A DNA stretch of 64,000 bases from Streptomyces sp. ATexAB-D23 (GCF_000373645.1 NZ_KB892001.1:66441-130440); one strand, 5' to 3'; shown: positions 25,289 to 33,945, numbered from the stretch's first letter. The notes: generated by a model not told the origin, from the letters alone. A program made the numbers and translations.

Positions 25289-25342
25289 ACATCGATAGTA
25301 CGGGTGCGCGCGGCGCTCCCCGCAAGGGTGGTGGCGGGCGGC

Positions 25343-25434
25343 GGGAGGCAGGTGCGCGGAGCTCCTTGCTGGGGTGGTGGCGGGTGACGGGAGGCAGGTG
25401 CGCGGAGCTCCTTGCTGGGGTGGTGGCGGGTGAC
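25343..25434. repeat. 46-bp direct tandem repeat upstream of mrp
   Basis: Two units, 25343-25388 and 25389-25434, differ by almost nothing; partial copies extend to 25327 on the left and 25440 on the right. The unit contains GGAGCTCCTTGCTGGGG. It occupies most of the 189-bp gap between DUF1003 (minus) and mrp (minus), i.e. the mrp promoter region. Confidence 0.85.
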
Positions 25435-25477
25435 GGGAGGGCGGTACGGCGCCGTACCGTACGCGTGGGTAGGGCCG

Positions 25478-26032
25478 TCAGCGGTCTTCGTCACTCTCCG
25501 CGGACGTCAGCGCGCGCCGGTCGTCCAGATCCCTCACCAGGTCCTCCAGTTCGGAGCGGATCCAGTCCCGGGTGGCGACCTCGCCCAGCCCCATCCGCAG
25601 TGCCGCGATCTCCCTGGTCAGGTACTCGGTGTCGGCGATGGAGCGCTCGTTCTGCTTGCGGTCCTGCTCGTGCGTGACGCGGTCGCGGTCGTCCTGCCGG
25701 TTCTGCGCGAGCAGGATCAGCGGGGCCGCGTACGAGGCCTGGAGCGAGAGCATCAGGGTGAGGAAGATGAACGGGTATTCGTCGAACCGGACGCCGGCCG
25801 GGGCGAAGATGTTCCACGCCACCCACACGATGATGATCAGCGTCATCCAGACGATGAACCGGCCCGTGCCCAGGAAGCGCGCGATGCGCTCCGAGAACCG
25901 GCCGAACGCCTCGGGGTCGTACTCCGGCAGCAGCTTCCGGCGCGGCGCCCTCGGCTGGTCGAGCCGGGTCCTGGGCGTACGGGTCAGCGCCGTCGCGCCG
26001 GTCGACGTCCTGGCACGGTCCTCAGCGGCCAC
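25478..26032 (-). CDS. DUF1003 membrane protein
   Basis: 184 aa. Two membrane helices (about 58-76, FIVWMTLIIIVWVAWNIF, and 85-105, YPFIFLTLMLSLQASYAAPLI) carry the DUF1003 signature, followed by an amphipathic region with NRQDDRDRVTHEQDRKQNE. Function unknown. Its start overlaps the MgtE_N/CBS gene by 11 bp and the pair is conserved (Rv1232c-Rv1233c), so the two probably work together, possibly in Mg2+ homeostasis. Confidence 0.88.
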   Translation of the reverse strand: MAAEDRARTSTGATALTRTPRTRLDQPRAPRRKLLPEYDPEAFGRFSERIARFLGTGRFIVWMTLIIIVWVAWNIFAPAGVRFDEYPFIFLTLMLSLQASYAAPLILLAQNRQDDRDRVTHEQDRKQNERSIADTEYLTREIAALRMGLGEVATRDWIRSELEDLVRDLDDRRALTSAESDEDR

Positions 26033-27296
26033 GGAGCACCCCCTCCCGGCCGTGGAAGTCGGTCTCGCGCCAGTCGTCGGGCAGCAGGTGGTCCAGGACG
26101 TCGTCCACGGTCACCACGCCGAGCAGCGAGCCGCTCTCGTCCACCACGGGCACCGACACCAGGTTGTACGCCGCCAGATAACTGGTCACCACCGACAGCG
26201 GGGTGTCCGGCGGCAGCGGCACCAGGTCGCTGTCGAGGAGCGAGCTGACCAGGGTGAACGGCGGGTCGCGCAGCAGCCGCTGGAAGTGCACGGTGCCCAG
26301 GTACTTCCCGGTCGGCGTCTCGTCCGGCGACCGGCACACGTACACCTGCGCGGCGAGCGCCGGGGACAGGTCGGAACGGCGGACGCGGGCCAGCGCGTCG
26401 GCGACGGTGGCGTCCGGGCGCAGGATGACCGGCTCGGTCGTCATGAGTCCGCCCGCCGTGCGTTCCTCGTAGGACATCAGGCGCCGCACGTCCGCCGCGT
26501 CGCCCGGCCGCATCAGCGTCAGCAGCCGTTCCTTGTCCTCCTCCGGCAGTTCGGAGAGCAGGTCGGCCGCGTCGTCCGGGTCCATCGCCTCCAGGACGTC
26601 CGCCGCGCGCTCCTCCTGGAGCTTGCCGATGATCTCGATCTGGTCGTCCTCGGGCAGCTCCTCCAGGACGTCGGCGAGCCGGTCGTCGTCCAGCGCCGCG
26701 GCGACCTCCGCCCGGCGCTTCGGCGACAGGTGGTGCAGGGCGTTGGCGACGTCGGCGGGGCGCAGCCGCTCGAAGGTGGCCACCAGCGACTCGGCGCCCT
26801 GACCGTGCTCCTCCAGGGAGAAACCTTTCACCGCCGACCACTCGACGGTCAGCGTCTCGCCCTTGCGGCGCAGTGCCCCGCCGCGGCCCTTGCGGACGAA
26901 GTACTTGTCGATCTCCCAGTCCCGGCGGGCCGGCAGCTGCTGGATCGCCACGTCCAGGATGGTGACCTCCTCGTCCGTCTCCACCAGGCGCACCCGGCGG
27001 TCGAGGAACTCGCCGAGCACCAGGCGTTCGGTGGGCCGCTGTTCGAAGCGCCGCATGTTGACCACGCCTGTGGTGATCACCTGCCCCGACTCGACGCCCG
27101 TCACCCGGGTCATCGGCAGGAAGATCCGTCGCCGGCTCACCACCTCGACCACCATGCCGAGCAGTCGGGGCGGGCGGCCGCCGACCCGGAGCATCGCGAC
27201 CAGGTCACGGACGCGGCCCACCTGGTCGCCGTTGGGATCGAAGACCGGCACACCGGACAGGTGCGAGACGAAGACGCGGGGCGTGACCGGTGTCAT
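26022..27296 (-). CDS. PRC-barrel/MgtE_N/CBS protein without channel domain
   Basis: 424 aa. A PRC-barrel-like N-terminus (1-130), then the helical MgtE N domain (about 185-290: AEVAAALDDDRLADVLEELPEDD, then DPDDAADLLSELPEED) and a CBS pair (about 292-415). The five-helix transmembrane channel of true MgtE is absent; the protein is soluble. In MgtE the N and CBS domains sense Mg2+, so this is a sensor module, not a transporter as often annotated. It overlaps the downstream membrane DUF1003 gene by 11 bp. Confidence 0.85.
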   Translation of the reverse strand: MTPVTPRVFVSHLSGVPVFDPNGDQVGRVRDLVAMLRVGGRPPRLLGMVVEVVSRRRIFLPMTRVTGVESGQVITTGVVNMRRFEQRPTERLVLGEFLDRRVRLVETDEEVTILDVAIQQLPARRDWEIDKYFVRKGRGGALRRKGETLTVEWSAVKGFSLEEHGQGAESLVATFERLRPADVANALHHLSPKRRAEVAAALDDDRLADVLEELPEDDQIEIIGKLQEERAADVLEAMDPDDAADLLSELPEEDKERLLTLMRPGDAADVRRLMSYEERTAGGLMTTEPVILRPDATVADALARVRRSDLSPALAAQVYVCRSPDETPTGKYLGTVHFQRLLRDPPFTLVSSLLDSDLVPLPPDTPLSVVTSYLAAYNLVSVPVVDESGSLLGVVTVDDVLDHLLPDDWRETDFHGREGVLRGR

Positions 27297-27499
27297 GCCT
27301 GTGCCTCCTCGCTCGCGTCGGGCCGCGCGGGTCGTCCGCTTCCGACAGTTATTGCTCTGTTATGACGTGATCAGGCTAGCCCGTACCCCTGCGGACCGCC
27401 CCGGTGGACCGTCCGTACGGCTCTGCGCCCAATGGCGTAGGCCGCCCGGGTACGCTGCCGTCTGCCACCCCCACCATGAAGATGAGAGGCAGTGCGCCT

Positions 27500-28264
27500 G
27501 TGACCTCTTTCGTGCCGTCCGTCCGGGCCCGCCGCCGGACCGTCCCGCTCGCCGTCGTGCTCTGCGCGGGGCTGACCGCGGCCCTGGCCGCGTGCGGGGG
27601 TGAGGACCCGGACGAGGGGACCAACGGAGTCGGCAAACTCTCCGCACCGGAGATCGAGAAGAAGGCACAGGCCGCGGCCGACGCCGCGGACGCGGTGCGC
27701 CTCGCCGGCACGCTGGTGAGCAAGGGCGGCACGTACAAGATCGACATGCGGCTCAAGAACAAGGGCGGCGCGGGCTCCGTCACCTCGAAGAACAGCACCT
27801 TCGCGCTGCTGCGGATCGGTGACGAGCTCTACCTCAAGGCCGACGCCGGCTTCTGGAGCCACGACGAGAAGGACGGGGCCGACGGCGCCTCGGCGGCGGA
27901 CAAGCTGGAGGACAAGTACGTCAAGGTCCCCGAGGACGACCCCACGTACAAGCAGCTGAGCGGCTTCACCGACAAGAAGGTGCTGCTCGACGGGCTGCTC
28001 ACGCTGCACGGCGAGCTGACCAAGGGCGACCGCGACAAGGTCGCCGGGGTGCGCACCGTACGGATCATGGGCGGCGAGGGCAAGGGTGGCGCGCTGGACG
28101 TGTCGCTGGAGGGCAAGCCGTATCCGCTGCGCTTCGCCCGGGGCGGCGGCGGGGGCGTGGTCACGCTGGCCGACTGGGGCAAGGACTTCACGCTCAAGGC
28201 CCCCGCCGAGGACGAGACGGTCGACTACGGCAAGCAGCTGCCGAAGACGTCGCCCTCCTCGTAA
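27500..28264 (+). CDS. Lipoprotein, LppX/LprAFG-like
   Basis: 254 aa. Signal peptide with lipobox LAAC (Cys32), RARRR just before the hydrophobic core. The mature part (VSKGGTYKIDMRLKNKGGAGSV, then LLRIGDELYLKADAGFW) fits the beta-sheet lipid-carrier fold of the LprG/LolA-like family, though the resemblance is only moderate. GTG 27500 is chosen because GAGAGG lies 10 nt upstream; ATGs at 27476 and 27482 lack a site. Convergent with the next gene, 5 bp between stops. Confidence 0.75.
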   Translation: MTSFVPSVRARRRTVPLAVVLCAGLTAALAACGGEDPDEGTNGVGKLSAPEIEKKAQAAADAADAVRLAGTLVSKGGTYKIDMRLKNKGGAGSVTSKNSTFALLRIGDELYLKADAGFWSHDEKDGADGASAADKLEDKYVKVPEDDPTYKQLSGFTDKKVLLDGLLTLHGELTKGDRDKVAGVRTVRIMGGEGKGGALDVSLEGKPYPLRFARGGGGGVVTLADWGKDFTLKAPAEDETVDYGKQLPKTSPSS

Positions 28265-28269
28265 CCGGG

Positions 28270-28785
28270 CTACTTGCGCAGCGAGCGCTTCAGGAGGCGG
28301 GGCAGGCCCGCCGGGACCGGGAGCCGGGTCGTCGCCGGGGTGGGCAGCGGCGCGGCCGCCCCCGAGGTGTCCGGCAGCCCGGTGCGGACGTCGCGGGGCG
28401 TGAGCCGTACGATCCGGCACTCGCGGGCCCACCGCTCCGTCATCCGCTCCGCGTCCGGGGCGTTCAGCCGCTTGCCCTTCAGCTCGGCGACCGCGGCCTC
28501 CCACTCCTCTGAGTGCGGCGCCGGCTCGGTCACCGATGCCGACCAGACGACGAGGCGGCCGCCCTTGTCCTTGCTGCGGACGGTCACCTCCGCGGTGGCG
28601 CCGTCGGTGAGGCCGGCCGGGAACGGCTGCTCACCCGGGCCGTCACCGACCAGATGCGCCGCCCCCTCGTGCCACACGTGCCACAGCGCCCGCGCGGGGC
28701 CGGTGCCGCGCACCCAGATGAGGCCCGACTTCTTCGTGGCCTCCTCGACGAGGGCCGTCCCGAGCAGCGTGTCAGCAGCAGTCAT
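28270..28785 (-). CDS. Conserved hypothetical protein, possibly split-barrel fold
   Basis: 171 aa, soluble. SGLIWVRGTGPARALWHVWHEGAAHLVGDGPGEQPFP followed by VTVRSKDKGGRLVVWSASV resembles the pyridoxamine-oxidase-like split barrel, but no FMN-binding residues can be confirmed by eye. A basic tail (LLKRSLRK) ends it. Upstream and same-strand is corA, 36 bp away, so they may share a transcript. Function unknown. Confidence 0.65.
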   Translation of the reverse strand: MTAADTLLGTALVEEATKKSGLIWVRGTGPARALWHVWHEGAAHLVGDGPGEQPFPAGLTDGATAEVTVRSKDKGGRLVVWSASVTEPAPHSEEWEAAVAELKGKRLNAPDAERMTERWARECRIVRLTPRDVRTGLPDTSGAAAPLPTPATTRLPVPAGLPRLLKRSLRK

Positions 28786-28821
28786 GGGCAGAGCTTAGAA
28801 CGTCCGGTACCGGGGAGGACG

Positions 28822-29943
28822 TCAGAGCCAGCCATTGCGCTTGAGCATGCGGTGGATGGAGAAGCAGACCCCAGCGATGACGCCCATCACCATGGGGTAG
28901 CCGTACCGCCAGTGCACCTCCGGCATGTTGGTGAAGTTCATGCCGTAGACCCCGCAGATCATCGTCGGTACGGCGACGATGGCCGCCCAGGACGTGATCT
29001 TGCGCATGTCCTCGTTCTGCGCGACGGTCGCCTGCGCCAGATTGGCCTGGAGGATGGAGTTCAGCAGCTCGTCGAAGCCGATGACCTCTTCCTGGACCCG
29101 CACCAGATGGTCCGCGACGTCCCGGAAGTACTTCTGGATGTCGGGGTCGATCAGCCGCATCGGCCGTTCGCTGAGCAGCTGCATGGGGCGCAGCAGCGGC
29201 GAGACGGCGCGCTTGAACTCCAGCACCTCGCGCTTGAGCTGGTAGATCCGGCCCGCGTCCGAGCCGCGCGAACTGCCTTTGTCCGGGGTGGAGAAGACCT
29301 CGATCTCCACCTCGTCGATGTCGTCCTGCACCGCGCCCACCACCGCGATGTATCCGTCCACGACGTGGTCGGCGATGGAGTGCAGCACCGCGGAGGGGCC
29401 CTTGGCGAGCAGCTCGGGGTCCTCCTCCAGGCGGTGGCGCAGCGCCCGCAGCGAGCCGTGGCCGCCGTGCCGCACGGTGATGACGAAGTCCCGGCCGGTG
29501 AAGCACATGACCTCGCCGGTCTCCACGAGCTCGCTGGTCGTGGTCAGTTCGGTGTGCTCGACGTAGTGGATGGTCTTGAAGACGGTGAACAGGGTGTCGT
29601 CGTACCGCTCCAGCTTGGGCCGCTGGTGGGCGTGGACGGCGTCCTCCACGGCCAGCGGGTGCAGCCCGAACTCCCGGGCGATGCCCGCGAATTCCTCCTC
29701 GGTCGGCTCGTGCAGGCCGATCCAGGCGAAACCGCCGCTCTCCCGCACCCGGAGCATCGCCTCGTGCGGCGTGCGGCAGGTGCCGTCCTCCTCGACGATG
29801 CGACGGCCGTCGCGGTAGACCGCGCAGTCGACGACCGCGCTGGAGGCGGAGGGGTCGCGGGTGGCGTCGTAACTGTTGTGCAGGGTGGTGGTCCTGCGCA
29901 GGGACGGGCGCACGACGGCGCGCAGGTCGCGGATCATCGACAT
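28822..29943 (-). CDS. corA: CorA-family Mg2+/Co2+ transporter
   Basis: 373 aa. A large cytoplasmic domain is followed by two C-terminal helices; the selectivity signature YGMN is at 333-336 (VYGMNFTNMPEVHW) and the C-terminal basic tail is RMLKRNGWL. A pentameric divalent-cation channel. ATG 29943 (MSMIRD) has GAAGGAG 6 nt upstream; the ATG at 29958 has none. Confidence 0.92.
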   Translation of the reverse strand: MSMIRDLRAVVRPSLRRTTTLHNSYDATRDPSASSAVVDCAVYRDGRRIVEEDGTCRTPHEAMLRVRESGGFAWIGLHEPTEEEFAGIAREFGLHPLAVEDAVHAHQRPKLERYDDTLFTVFKTIHYVEHTELTTTSELVETGEVMCFTGRDFVITVRHGGHGSLRALRHRLEEDPELLAKGPSAVLHSIADHVVDGYIAVVGAVQDDIDEVEIEVFSTPDKGSSRGSDAGRIYQLKREVLEFKRAVSPLLRPMQLLSERPMRLIDPDIQKYFRDVADHLVRVQEEVIGFDELLNSILQANLAQATVAQNEDMRKITSWAAIVAVPTMICGVYGMNFTNMPEVHWRYGYPMVMGVIAGVCFSIHRMLKRNGWL

Positions 29944-30340
29944 GGCTGGCTCCTTCACGGAGGGCCGTCGGCGAGGGCGTGGAACAGCCCGGAATGGGGA
30001 CGTGGGCTCACATCCGCAAAGCGGGCGGCACCGCGGCAGCGCGATGACGGCGTTCGCTACAGACAGGCAAAAAAAGACGTGCTCTTCCGTCGTGCGAAAT
30101 GCCGTGGCCCTGACCGGGGAGGCGTCAGTTCACGCGGAAAGGTGTCGAGCGGAAGAGCGGTTGGTACTGCACGGTCGACTTGGATCCACCGCAGCCCCAC
30201 CTCCTCCGGTCGGTCCCCCTTGGGGGATGACGTTGCGCCGGGACTTGAGAGCGACGCTTCTGCGTGCTGCCCCAGCCGGCACCCCAGGCTAGCAGCCGGT
30301 TAAGGGCCAATCCCTTCCTTTGCCCGTTCCATACGCGTCC
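29944..30340. other. Long intergenic region upstream of corA
   Basis: About 400 bp between divergent corA and the SUFU-like gene. It contains an A-run (CAAAAAAAGA near 30068) and a short CCCCC/GGGGG inverted repeat near 30215-30228. A long corA leader would be compatible with Mg2+-responsive RNA control, but I could not recognise an M-box or other known riboswitch core. Confidence 0.3.
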
Positions 30341-30346
30341 TATGCT
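30341..30346 (+). promoter_or_regulatory. -10 hexamer for leaderless SUFU-like gene
   Basis: TATGCT, then 6 nt, then ATG 30353. No ribosome site is present between them, which supports leaderless translation. Confidence 0.5.
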
Positions 30347-30352
30347 CGCCGC

Positions 30353-30937
30353 ATGGCAGAAATTCTTGCGCTGGTCGAGGCGCGTCTGCGGACGGCCCTG
30401 GGCGAACCGGACGCACGCGCGGCAGTGACGTTTCTCGGGACGGACCGGATCGAGGTACTCCGATTCATCGACGGCGACATCGTGCGGTACGCCACGCTCG
30501 GTATGTCCGCCCAGCCGATGTCCGATCCGACCGCCGCTCTCGCCGACCCGGTGAAGGGCCCGCGCGCCGAGCTGGTGCTGTCGGTACGGGGCGGGCTCGC
30601 CGACACCGACCAGGTGCTGCGCAAGCTCGCGGTGCTGGCGGCGTCTCCCCAGGTGGAGGGCCTGATTGTGGCACCCGGGGCCTCGCTGGACGTCGGTGAA
30701 CCGCTGTGGCCCGGGGCCCCGTTCACCTCGGTGCTCGTCGCGGAGGGCGGGGGTCTGGTGGCGGACCTGGAACTGGATGAGCCGGCGGAGCCGGTGCGCT
30801 TCCTGCCGCTGCTGCCGATGACGCACAACGAGGCCGCCTGGAAGCGGGTCCGCGGTGCGCAGGAGCTCCAGGAGAGATGGCTGTCGCAGGGGACGGACCT
30901 GCGCGACCCCCTGCGGCATTCGGTGACGCTGGACTGA
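30353..30937 (+). CDS. Suppressor-of-fused-like domain protein
   Basis: 194 aa. LIVAPGASLDVGEPLWPGAPFTSVLVAEG and VRFLPLLPMTHNEAAWKRVRGAQELQERW are hallmark strands of the bacterial SUFU family, which otherwise includes immunity-like proteins and conserved single-copy actinobacterial proteins. No enzymatic function known. Leaderless start (see -10 at 30341). Convergent with the MFS gene, 5 bp between stops. Confidence 0.75.
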   Translation: MAEILALVEARLRTALGEPDARAAVTFLGTDRIEVLRFIDGDIVRYATLGMSAQPMSDPTAALADPVKGPRAELVLSVRGGLADTDQVLRKLAVLAASPQVEGLIVAPGASLDVGEPLWPGAPFTSVLVAEGGGLVADLELDEPAEPVRFLPLLPMTHNEAAWKRVRGAQELQERWLSQGTDLRDPLRHSVTLD

Positions 30938-30942
30938 CGGGG

Positions 30943-32190
30943 TCAGCCCGCGAAGACGGTGACGCCGTCCTCGGTGGCGTGCTTCGGCTCCAGCTCCTCG
31001 GCCTCGTGGGTCAGCGCGGAGCGCCTGACCCGGACCACGACGGCGCCCAGCAGCGCGGCGACGGCGGCGACGACGAACGGGATGTGGATGTTGCTCCACT
31101 CCTCGATCTTGGGGGCCAGGTAGGGCGCCGCCGCCGCGGCGAACCAGCGGACGAAGTTGTAGCCGGCGCTGGCCACCGGGCGCGGGGCGTCCGAGACGCC
31201 GAGTGCCAGCTCCGTGTAGACGGTGTTGTTCATGCCGATGAGGGCGCCGGAGACGATGGTGCAGACGATGGCCGTCGTGTGGCTGCCGTAGCCGAGGACC
31301 ACCAGGTCGGCGGCGAGCAGCACCAGCGAGGCGCCGAGCACCTTCAGCGAGCCGAAGCGCCTCTGGAGCCGGGGCGCGACGAGCACCGAGAAGACCGCGA
31401 GCAGCAGACCCCAGGCGAAGAAGACGGCACCGGACTTGTACGGCGTCATGTTCAGCACGAACGGCGTGAACGCCAGGATCGTGAAGAACGCGTAGTTGTA
31501 GAAGAACGCGGAGGCGGCGACGGAGGCGAGCCCGCCGTGGCCGAGGGCCTTGACCGGGTCGAGCAGTGACGTCCTGCGGGCGGGCTTGGGCTGTTCCTTC
31601 AGGAAGGCCGTGATGCAGACGAAGCCGATCGCCATCAGCGCGGCCGTCCCGAAGAACGGGTAGCGCCAGCTGGCGTCACCGAGCAGCGCGCCGAGCAGGG
31701 GCCCGCACGCCATGCCGAGGCCGAGCGCCGACTCGTACAGCAGGATCGCCGCCGAGCTGCCGCCGGCCGCGGCGCCGACGATCACGGCGAGCGCGGTCGA
31801 GACGAAGAGGGCGTTGCCCAGGCCCCAGCCGGCCCGGAAGCCGACGAGTTCGGCGACGGACGACGAGGTGCCGGAGAGGGCCGCGAAGACCACCACGAGC
31901 GCCAGTCCGGCCAGCAGCGTCTTGCGGCCGCCGATGCGGCTGGAGACGAATCCGGTGACGAGCATCGCGACGGCGGTGATCAGGAAGTACGAGGTGAACA
32001 GGAGCGACACCTGACTCGGTGTCGCCTCCAGTCCCTTGGCGATGGACGGCAGGATCGGGTCCACCAGGCCGATTCCCATGAACGCGACGACGGACGCGCC
32101 TGCCGTCGCCCAGACCGCCTTCGGCTGGCGCAGGAGGCTGACCGTCTCCTGATCGAATGGATCCTCTCCCGGTGTGGCCTCGCTCCGCAT
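30943..32190 (-). CDS. MFS transporter (multidrug-type)
   Basis: 415 aa, 12 predicted helices. GIGLVDPILPSIAKGLEAT opens helix 1 and VTGFVSSRIGGRKTLLAG is the loop 2-3 motif; FRAGWGLGNALFVSTALAVIVGAA resembles the helix 5 motif C of drug/H+ antiporters. An efflux pump, substrate unknown. The upstream region is unusually AT-rich with a TTAGA/TCTAA dyad, suggesting a dedicated repressor, not encoded nearby. Confidence 0.85.
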   Translation of the reverse strand: MRSEATPGEDPFDQETVSLLRQPKAVWATAGASVVAFMGIGLVDPILPSIAKGLEATPSQVSLLFTSYFLITAVAMLVTGFVSSRIGGRKTLLAGLALVVVFAALSGTSSSVAELVGFRAGWGLGNALFVSTALAVIVGAAAGGSSAAILLYESALGLGMACGPLLGALLGDASWRYPFFGTAALMAIGFVCITAFLKEQPKPARRTSLLDPVKALGHGGLASVAASAFFYNYAFFTILAFTPFVLNMTPYKSGAVFFAWGLLLAVFSVLVAPRLQRRFGSLKVLGASLVLLAADLVVLGYGSHTTAIVCTIVSGALIGMNNTVYTELALGVSDAPRPVASAGYNFVRWFAAAAAPYLAPKIEEWSNIHIPFVVAAVAALLGAVVVRVRRSALTHEAEELEPKHATEDGVTVFAG

Positions 32191-32237
32191 GGGCCTTCTC
32201 GCTCTCCGCTAGATCGATGTGTTATGCACAGAATAAG

Positions 32238-32250
32238 TTAGAGGATCTAA
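32238..32250. promoter_or_regulatory. TTAGA-GGA-TCTAA dyad upstream of MFS gene
   Basis: A 5-bp inverted repeat with a 3-nt centre, 48 bp upstream of the MFS start, in a roughly 65-bp stretch (32215-32275) that is far richer in A/T than its surroundings; a further TCTAAA half-site occurs at 32266-32271. Resembles a MarR/TetR-type operator. Confidence 0.4.
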
Positions 32251-32358
32251 TGAGTGCAAGCTACATCTAAATTGGCCGGTGGGAGCAGGAACGATCCCGC
32301 TCGGCCGAGGAGTGATCGTCCTTGACGCGGCGACGGCCGGGGAGGACCGTTGGACGGT

Positions 32359-33003
32359 ATGAGGGGCGAACCAAGTTGCCCGAAGTGCGCAGGCCGGGTC
32401 CGGGCGCCGGGTCTCTTTGCCGACACCTGGCAGTGCGACGCGCACGGCAGCGTGCACCCGCTCCAGCCGGTCATCCCGCCGAGCGTCGAGGCGCTCGGGG
32501 TCGTGGTGCACCGGGCGCAGGTGCCCGTCTGGATGCCCTGGCCGCTGCCGGTGGGCTGGCTGTTCACGGGCGTGGCCTGTGCCGGCGACGACCGCAGCGG
32601 GGGCCGGGCCACCGCCGTCGCCTGCACCGGGCCGGGACCGCTCGGCGGCATGGGCGAGCTGCTGCTCGTCGCCGAGGAGCTGGGTGTCGGACTCGGGGCG
32701 CGGTACGCCGGGATCGAGGGGCCCGACCCCGGGCCGGGACTGCGGGTGGACGGCCCCCCGGACGCCAAGGTCCTCGCCGCGGGCCGCCCGACGCCGCTCT
32801 GGCACGTCAAGGACGCCCCCGCCGACCGCGCCGTCTTCGCGGGCGAGGCGCGCGGGCTGTGGCTGTGGGCCATCGTCTGGCCCGAGCAGTCCGGGCTCCT
32901 CATGTACGACGAGCTGGTCCTCACCGACCTGCGCGACGCCGGGGGAGAGGTCGACCTGGTGCCCTGCGGCGCGCTCACGCCCCGCCTGCTGACCGGGCCC
33001 TGA
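32359..33003 (+). CDS. DUF6758-type conserved protein with zinc-ribbon start
   Basis: 214 aa. It opens MRGEPSCPKCAGRVRAPG with a CxxC pair and a third Cys in TWQCDAHG, suggesting a small zinc ribbon (about 8-28). The rest (VHRAQVPVWMPWPLPVGWLFTGV, then GLWLWAIVWPEQSGLLMYDEL) is a conserved Streptomyces protein of unknown function. An in-frame TTG at 32350 directly after GGAGGA is an alternative start; ATG is preferred because homologues begin MRGEP. Confidence 0.75.
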   Translation: MRGEPSCPKCAGRVRAPGLFADTWQCDAHGSVHPLQPVIPPSVEALGVVVHRAQVPVWMPWPLPVGWLFTGVACAGDDRSGGRATAVACTGPGPLGGMGELLLVAEELGVGLGARYAGIEGPDPGPGLRVDGPPDAKVLAAGRPTPLWHVKDAPADRAVFAGEARGLWLWAIVWPEQSGLLMYDELVLTDLRDAGGEVDLVPCGALTPRLLTGP

Positions 33004-33078
33004 GCGGGGCCGGAGGGGTCCCGCGCGCCGGTTATCCTTGGGTGTCCCCTATCGGCCGCGAGCACTGGAGTCCGTGTC

Positions 33079-33945
33079 GTGCGCATCGACCTGCACACCC
33101 ACTCCACCGCGTCCGACGGTACGGACACCCCCGCCGAGCTGGTGGGCAACGCCGCTGCCGCGGGCCTCGATGTCGTCGCCCTCACCGACCACGACACCGT
33201 GCGCGGCCACGCCGAGGCGATCGGCGCACTCCCCGAGGGGCTCACGCTCGTCACCGGCGCCGAGCTGTCCTGCCGCATCGGCGGCGTGGGCCTGCACATG
33301 CTGGCGTACCTCTTCGACCCGGACGAGCCCGCCTTCGCCCGCGAGCGCGAGCTGGTGCGCGACGACCGGGTGCCGCGCGCCCGGACCATGGTGCGCAAGC
33401 TCCAGGAGCTGGGCGTGCCGGTCACCTGGGAGCAGGTCGCCCGGATCGCCGGGGACGGCTCGGTCGGCCGGCCGCACGTCGCCACCGCCCTGGTCGAGCT
33501 CGGCGTCGTCGGGACCGTCTCCGACGCCTTCACGCCCGACTGGCTCGGCGACGGCGGACGCGCGTACGCCGACAAGCACGAGCTGGACCCCTTCGACGCC
33601 GTCCGGCTGGTCAAGGCCGCCGGGGGCGTCACCGTCCTCGCCCATCCGGCCGCCGTCAAACGCGGCCGTACGGTCCCCGAGTCCGCCATAGCCGAACTGG
33701 CGGCCGCCGGGCTCGACGGCATCGAGGTCGACCACATGGACCACGACGAGCCGACCCGGACCCGGCTGCGCGCACTCGCCGGCGAGCTGGGGCTGCTGAC
33801 CACCGGCTCCAGCGACTACCACGGCAGCCGCAAGACCGTGGAGCTCGGCGCGTACACCACCGACCCCGAGATCTACGGCGAGATCACCCGGCGCGCCACG
33901 GGAGCCTTCCCGGTGCCGGGCGCCGGCGGACCCACCGCCTCGTAA
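33079..33945 (+). CDS. PHP-domain phosphoesterase (YciV/RNase AM-like)
   Basis: 288 aa. Metal-binding PHP motifs are in order: RIDLHTHSTASDGT (1-15), LTDHDTVRGH (35-45), GAELSCR, the conserved VLAHPAAV and the C-terminal GSSDYHG. Relatives act as 5'-3' exonucleases on short RNAs or as nucleoside 3',5'-bisphosphate phosphatases. GTG 33079 follows GGAG. Probably co-oriented with DUF6758 and marC. Confidence 0.85.
   Translation: MRIDLHTHSTASDGTDTPAELVGNAAAAGLDVVALTDHDTVRGHAEAIGALPEGLTLVTGAELSCRIGGVGLHMLAYLFDPDEPAFARERELVRDDRVPRARTMVRKLQELGVPVTWEQVARIAGDGSVGRPHVATALVELGVVGTVSDAFTPDWLGDGGRAYADKHELDPFDAVRLVKAAGGVTVLAHPAAVKRGRTVPESAIAELAAAGLDGIEVDHMDHDEPTRTRLRALAGELGLLTTGSSDYHGSRKTVELGAYTTDPEIYGEITRRATGAFPVPGAGGPTAS

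Noticed and set aside
25343..25434. 46-bp repeats considered as CRISPR or an iteron-type origin
   Set aside because: Only two full copies without spacers; no replication gene nearby and chromosomal core context.
29944..30352. Mg2+ riboswitch (M-box) before corA
   Set aside because: No recognisable conserved core or terminator/antiterminator pair could be traced; left as an unexplained leader.
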